A DNA stretch of 64,000 nucleotides from Sindora glabra (lineage: Eukaryota > Streptophyta > Magnoliopsida > Fabales > Fabaceae), in NCBI GenBank assembly GCA_020226215.1, contig CM035235.1:49443511-49507510 (forward strand), given 5' to 3'. Positions 58,601 to 64,000 of the stretch are shown in pieces. Under the pieces are notes generated by a model. The model searched no databases, was not told the DNA's origin, and worked only from the letters and a program-made list of their open reading frames with translations. The first letter of the stretch is position 1, and each line of letters opens with the position of its first letter. The position numbers and the translations under genes were made by a program.

Positions 58601-61304
58601 ATAGGTTTTTGCACCTTAACAAGCATTCTTATAAACAACAAATACCATTTTACCCATTATCACTAAACAATTATATATGTTATGTTATTGAAAATTATTA
58701 TACAATGAAATCTTTGAAACTTAAGATAAATGAAATCATTATACACTAAAAATCAATAATAAAAAAATCACAACCAAAAAAGATCAAAGACATTTACAAA
58801 TAAAAGTGTTATCCATTAATATTACAATAAATCATTATAGAACAAAATTACAAAGCAAAGTACAATAAAGATTAAAAATCTCAACAATCATTATACAATG
58901 AAATTACAATCAATTAAAACCTAATTTATTCCTTGATGCAAATCTTGATGATTGCTTAATTTTCTTCAATAACAAGAGTTTGGATAGAATAATTGAATGA
59001 CATATGCCTAGAAGAACAAAAGATAATTTAATTTTTCCACATAAACTTTGGTGGAAAAAGTGATGGATCACTAGAAACTTTAGATTGTAAATGGTGTGTT
59101 AAATATATTGTGGCTTTCAAATAACAAACATTGATTTCATGTATTAATCTAGTTAAGAATCTTATTAAAACATCCCACACATTCTATGAGATCATTAGAG
59201 ACTCCAAAGAATGGATATGATGTTTTAACAAGATTCCTAATTAGAGATATCATTAGAGACTTCAAAGTTTCATAAAATGGAGTCTGAATGCAAAATTTAA
59301 AGGTTTATTAGGACACAAACCACATCAATAATTAATAAAAAATTATTGACTTAGGACTTTTCATTTTCCAAGGTTAATTATTGGCATCATTTTAGGTGTC
59401 AATTATTTAAAATATTGATATGTTAACTATCTCCTAATTCTTTGAACTAACTTTTCACCTTACTTTCAACATTAGTTTTCTAATTACCTAAATAGAAAGA
59501 TATTCAAGTTTTACAATGGTAGTTCTTTATTAAAGCTAATGTGTTTAAGTTACTCATATTTTTAAAAATGTCACTATGACATTATATGCATCGATATTCT
59601 ATTTAATCAATGTTAATTTACAAATATTGTTTTAAATTTTTGTATTAGTGATTTAGCGCACTAAGTTGTTCAAAAAAATAATTCTAATTTAAAACAACTT
59701 GTAGCTTATAGCTTATAGCTTATAGTTTATTATTTTTTTTAGTTTAATTCTAATCTTTTAATTAAATGATAGCCTATGCCCTAATTATATACTTAACTTA
59801 TACTTATTAATACAATATAAATAAATAAAAAAGTTAAGAAAATAAATAAACATGTGATGTCATAAGATATAATAATTTAAAAATTAGGCAATTATATTCT
59901 TATTTTGAATATTTTAATTGCATTAATATAATTTTATCTTAAAATAAAGATAAATTAATTTACTTCATATATCTATTTATATTGATATATCTTTTTATGT
60001 GATTTTATATTTTTTAACTAGTTTAACAATTAATTTTATCAAATACTTCTAATATAATTAGTTAGTTTACAGTTATCAATTTATCAGTTGTTTATCCTAA
60101 ACAAAGTCTATATGAGCATTAAATTCATGAAGCAAAAAAGGCTCTACCTTGTACAAATTAAATTATCTTATCAAAAACTATTTTTGAATTATGAAATTTA
60201 TTTTCACCTAAAAATTATCATAATATTGTTTCTTCAAAAATAATATTGATGAAAAGCTTTGTTTGTTCCATTTAAGACAATATAATAAGGGCACTATAGC
60301 ATATTGGTAAAACTCTAAAAATTTGGATGTTAGTCAAAAGACCTGTAAAACAAAGAAGACATCAATCACAAAAGCAAAATCAAAGGATGTTCTTACCTTG
60401 ATTGTGTGAAGCAATTAATAATAAATGATTCTTCCCTCACTTAATTGATGAAAAGATAGAAAAAAAAGGAGATGAAGATGAAAAAAAGGCTAGGAGTTTA
60501 AGAGAAAATGAGAAAAGGAAAGGAAATGACTAAAGTTTATTAAGCATGGGCTAGGTGCATTTTAGAAAATATGTCTCAAAACTCTTTCATACTTATGTAC
60601 TCACATTTAATCACTTATAACCCTTTAATTCTTTCATTCAATATACTTCTCTTAACTAAACCTTTTAGTTTTTTATCCTTAATCTAATAAAATAATTTCT
60701 TTTCCATTTACCTATAAGTTTTATTTTATAATATATATTTAGTTAGTACACTGTTTCCTAATACATTTTTACCAAAATTCATTTATTCTTCACAGAACTT
60801 TTATTTCCAAAACCTATTATTTTCTCTTTTCATCACATTATAAAGAAATGTCAAATTCATATAAATTTTAAGGAGGATATAATAGTACTTTTCCCATTCA
60901 AAATAATTTATCTTCAAATTTTTGAATGTATTTCTTTGGTATTTATTTAAAGCATCCTGTTATTTTAGTTAGTGAGAAAGACTTATATCTAACTTCATTA
61001 TTAACTACTTACCATCTATCCCAAATCTTAGACATATTTAATTAAAAAAGTTCTCAAAAAAATCCCTTCTAATGATAGTAATTCTACATTTCACAAACCA
61101 TTCATTTTTTATCACAAACTCTATTATAAAGGCATTTCGACACTATATTTTCCCATTATTGTATGTTTTTATCATGATTTGTAAAAATTCAAGTTCATTT
61201 ATTATGAACCTCGTACAATATAAGTTCTAGCAAAAGTGGCACCTTCCTATACACATGCCACTAGGTTTTAGTTCGTAAACAATCTTCATATTCCTATGTC
61301 CCTA
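55640..61304. other. Long AT-rich region without recognised genes
   Basis: I read both strands for motifs and found none. Minor items: repeated GAATTGATT/AATCAATTCAT words at 57260-57550; (AGCTTAT)n three times at about 59702-59725; a G/A-rich stretch at 60450-60530. Open frames are short and lack family motifs. Old transposon remains are likely but not identifiable by eye. Confidence 0.4.
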
Positions 61305-63241
61305 GGGCTTTTTTATCAGTATCCTTAATTTTCAAAATTAAATTCCCGAAATGTTGTGCTATAACTTTATTTTATCAAAATCCTTAAAATATTTTTTTTA
61401 AAAAAAAATTCTCTAGTCACGGCAAGAGAGGTCTTGTGATCAGTCTGATCACGCGGGCCCCCTTCCTGTGATAAAAAATTTTAAAATATTTTAATTTATT
61501 TAATTTTAATTATTTTTTATTATAATTAATTTATAATTAATTTTTTTATTTTTTGGATGCATTTTTTAAAAAAATTATTTATATTTAATTTATTATTTTA
61601 TTTTTATTTTATATTTAATCTTTACTTAATTTATATTTAATTTAATTTTTGATATTTTAAATTCTTTTATACTGATTATTTAAAGTTTTAAAAAATAATT
61701 AATAATTTTATTAAATTTAATAATATTATATAATATATATAATATAATAAAATTGGTAACTATAAAAAAATAATTAAAATAATTAAAATTTCAATGAATA
61801 CAAATTTTTACTTATTATTTTGCAAAATTATTAGTTGGATGATTTAAATTATAAAATTAAATTTTTAAAAAATATTTTATCCTAATATGATGTATATATG
61901 TATAAAAATATTTAACTAAATATGAAATTAGAATATAATTTGGATCATCAAAACAAATATTTTATTAGTAAACTATATTGATCCATAATATTATACAATT
62001 TAATTTATAAAAAATTAATTACATATAGATTATATATTATTAAGAAATTGTTAAATAGGAATCTAAAATTATAATACGTTATTTATTTTGTATTTTGTCA
62101 CATATAATATTAACATTATATAAATAATAAAAATAAATTATAAATAAAATTTTTTAATTAAATACTTAAAAATAATGTGTTGAATTATATGTAAATTTTT
62201 TTAAAAAATTTAAGATATTATAATATTATAATTCTTATATAAAAATTAAAAAAATCACATCATTTGATAAAATATATAATTAATTAGGATAGCGGAATAT
62301 TAAGTATTTTATCAAATGATATATTTTTTTTTAATTTTTACATAGAAAATACAACATTATAATTTATTAATTTTTAATAATTTTTTGACATATAATTCAA
62401 CACATTATTTTTAAGTATTTAAATAAATTTTTTATCATAATATATTACTTTTATTATTTATATAAAAAATAAATAATGTGTTATAATTTTATGATTCATG
62501 TTTAACAATTTCTTAATAATATATAATCTATATGTGATTAATTTTTTATAAATTAAATTTTATAATATTATGGATTAACATAGTTTAGTAATAAAATATT
62601 TATTTTGATGATCCAAATTATATTCTAATTTCATATTTAGTTAAATATTTTTACACATATATACATCATATTAGGATAAAATATTTTTTAAAAATTTAAT
62701 TTTATAATTTAAATCTTTCAACTAATAAGTTTGTAAAATAATAAGTGAAAATTTGTATTCATTGAAATTTTAATTATTTTAATAATTTTTTAATAGTTAC
62801 TAATTTTATTATATTATATATATTATATAATATTATGAAATTTAATAAAATTATTAATTATTTTTTAAAACTTTAAATAATTAGTATCAAAAAAATTTAA
62901 AATATTAAAAATTAAATTAAATATAAATTAAGTAAAAATTAAAAATAAAATAATAAATTAAATATAAATAAAATTTTTAAAAAATGCATCTGAAAAAATA
63001 AAAAAATTAAGTATAAATTAAGTAAAATAAAAAAATTAAAATTGAATAAATTAAAATATTTTAAAATTTTTTATCACAGGAAGGGGGCCTGCGTGATTAG
63101 ACTGATCACGGGACCTCCCTTCCCGTGATCAAAGAATTTTTTTTGAAAAAAAAATATTTTAAGGATTTTGGTAAAATAAAGTTGTGGTGCAGCATTTTGA
63201 GAATTTGATTTTTAAAATTAAGGATACTGGTAAAAAAGCCC
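61305..63241. mobile_element. Giant foldback element, 1.94 kb palindrome, probably Mutator-like
   Basis: The left end GGGCTTTTTTATCAGTATCC matches the reverse complement of the right end, GGGCTTTTTTACCAGTATCC, and the match continues for the whole arm (61305 to about 62275, and about 62302 to 63241), leaving a spacer of about 25 bp around GGATAGCGGAATATT. Each arm has one GC-rich island (61418-61470 and 63082-63138) with TGATCAGTCT-ATCACGC and GGCCCCCTTCCTGTGAT, otherwise nearly pure AT. The flanks are ATGTCCCTA (61296-61304) and ATGCCCTA(A) (63242-63250), probably an 8-9-bp target duplication with one change. There is no ORF. Confidence 0.88.
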
Positions 63242-63250
63242 ATGCCCTAA

Positions 63251-64000
63251 TATGGGTTTACACACATTAGAAAATGGTATTAATGAAACTCATAATCATT
63301 ACTATACATTTATTCACAAGCTTTTATCCATGTAATAATTATCACAAAACAATATTCATTCATTCGTTTACATAAATCTCATTTCCCAAGTGTAATTTAC
63401 CTTTGATATTAAGTCTTTTAAAATGCCATTGAACTTAATTCTAATTCTTATGTAGAAAGAGAGAAAATCTCCTAAGTTATTACTCTAAACAAGTACCTTA
63501 ATGTTCCAAACTATAAAGTCAAAATGTACTCATAATAGTTTCATATTAACATGGGTTTCACCTTTAAACTTTTTAGTATAAATGTATAGATAAGTGAGTA
63601 ACATACAGTTATAGTAGCTATAGATCTAGAATAAAATTATTCATTTCTACCATAAATTTATAGTCTTTAATATTGTATAAAAATTAAGAACTAGAGTCTT
63701 CTCTATTAAGTTTAACACAAACTACACTTGGCAAACTCAAATCCACATCTAATTAACTTTATCATTATGTGTCCTTTAGTGGAATGATTCTAACTCATTT
63801 AAATTTATTATGATTTTAAGTAGGAAAAATATTCCTGACACTTTGGCATCTAACTTGCTATAAGAAGAATTTATGAATTGCTTAACACCATCTTACACCA
63901 TTCCTTTAATTATGACTTTAAAGGATAAATTTTTTAACTCTATAATTTTGCTTAAGCTATACTATGACTACACTTAGATTATCTAGCATTTAACATATTC
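63251..64000. other. AT-rich intergenic DNA
   Basis: I see no gene, repeat or element end in this last stretch. Confidence 0.5.

Noticed and set aside
59690..60110. Possible MITE with (AGCTTAT)n near one end
   Set aside because: The putative right end (GTTATCAATTTATCAG) does not match the left end well enough, and I found no duplication.
1..64000. CRISPR arrays, bacterial operons, tRNA and rRNA genes
   Set aside because: I saw no regular spaced direct repeats, no tRNA cloverleaf-type sequence and no rRNA motif. The content is plant nuclear DNA. The tRNA-Asp match at 18670-18687 is a primer binding site, not a gene.

Overview
This window looks like eudicot plant nuclear DNA. It is very AT-rich, has no operon-like gene packing, and almost every recognisable protein fragment belongs to a plant transposable-element family: Athila and Tat lineage Ty3/gypsy, hAT, Helitron, CACTA-type and Mutator-like foldback. 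The only convincing ordinary host gene is a small intronless SAUR (auxin-responsive) gene at 41652-41999. I cannot name the species.

Layout. 1-11124: AT-rich DNA and a decayed Tat-lineage gypsy element read on the minus strand (RT, protease, gag linker), split by a 4.2 kb hAT transposon (3949-8155) with an 8-bp target duplication. 11125-20249: a complete-ended, non-autonomous Athila-type retrotransposon on the minus strand, with 1556-bp LTRs at both ends, the 5-bp duplication GGTAG, a tRNA-Asp-type primer binding site and a polypurine tract. 20255-29900: a Helitron remnant on the minus strand (3' hairpin and CTAG end, helicase remnant, RPA-like exons), apparently interrupted by an LTR-like sequence. 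29907-30361: a foldback MITE. 33291-34344: a CACTA-like non-autonomous element. 34687-37250: a decayed hAT transposase containing a threefold tandem duplication. 40133-40965: a small LTR remnant with an initiator-Met-type primer site. 41.5-42.1 kb: the SAUR gene. 45222-54022: three related LTRs, two of them solo LTRs with perfect 5-bp duplications and one inverted and split by a 1.7 kb insertion. 54880-55620: a Transposase_24-like fragment. 61305-63241: a 1.94 kb near-perfect palindrome, probably a Mutator-like foldback.

The most interesting object is the Athila-type element. Its gag-protease frame is joined in frame to the integrase C-terminal tail, so RT, RNase H and the integrase core are missing. 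Downstream, where Athila elements often carry an env-like gene, it holds two sense-oriented genes that are not retrotransposon genes. One is an intact 182-codon ORF with an arginine-rich stretch and a four-cysteine finger, laid out like the cysteine-rich nucleic-acid-binding proteins (often silencing suppressors) of carlavirus-type plant RNA viruses. The other is a LOG-like cytokinin-activating-enzyme homologue with one in-frame TAG and an altered catalytic motif. A retrotransposon carrying a virus-like suppressor candidate beside a hormone-metabolism gene is the best candidate here for an undescribed system. All assignments are by eye from motifs; no database search was run.
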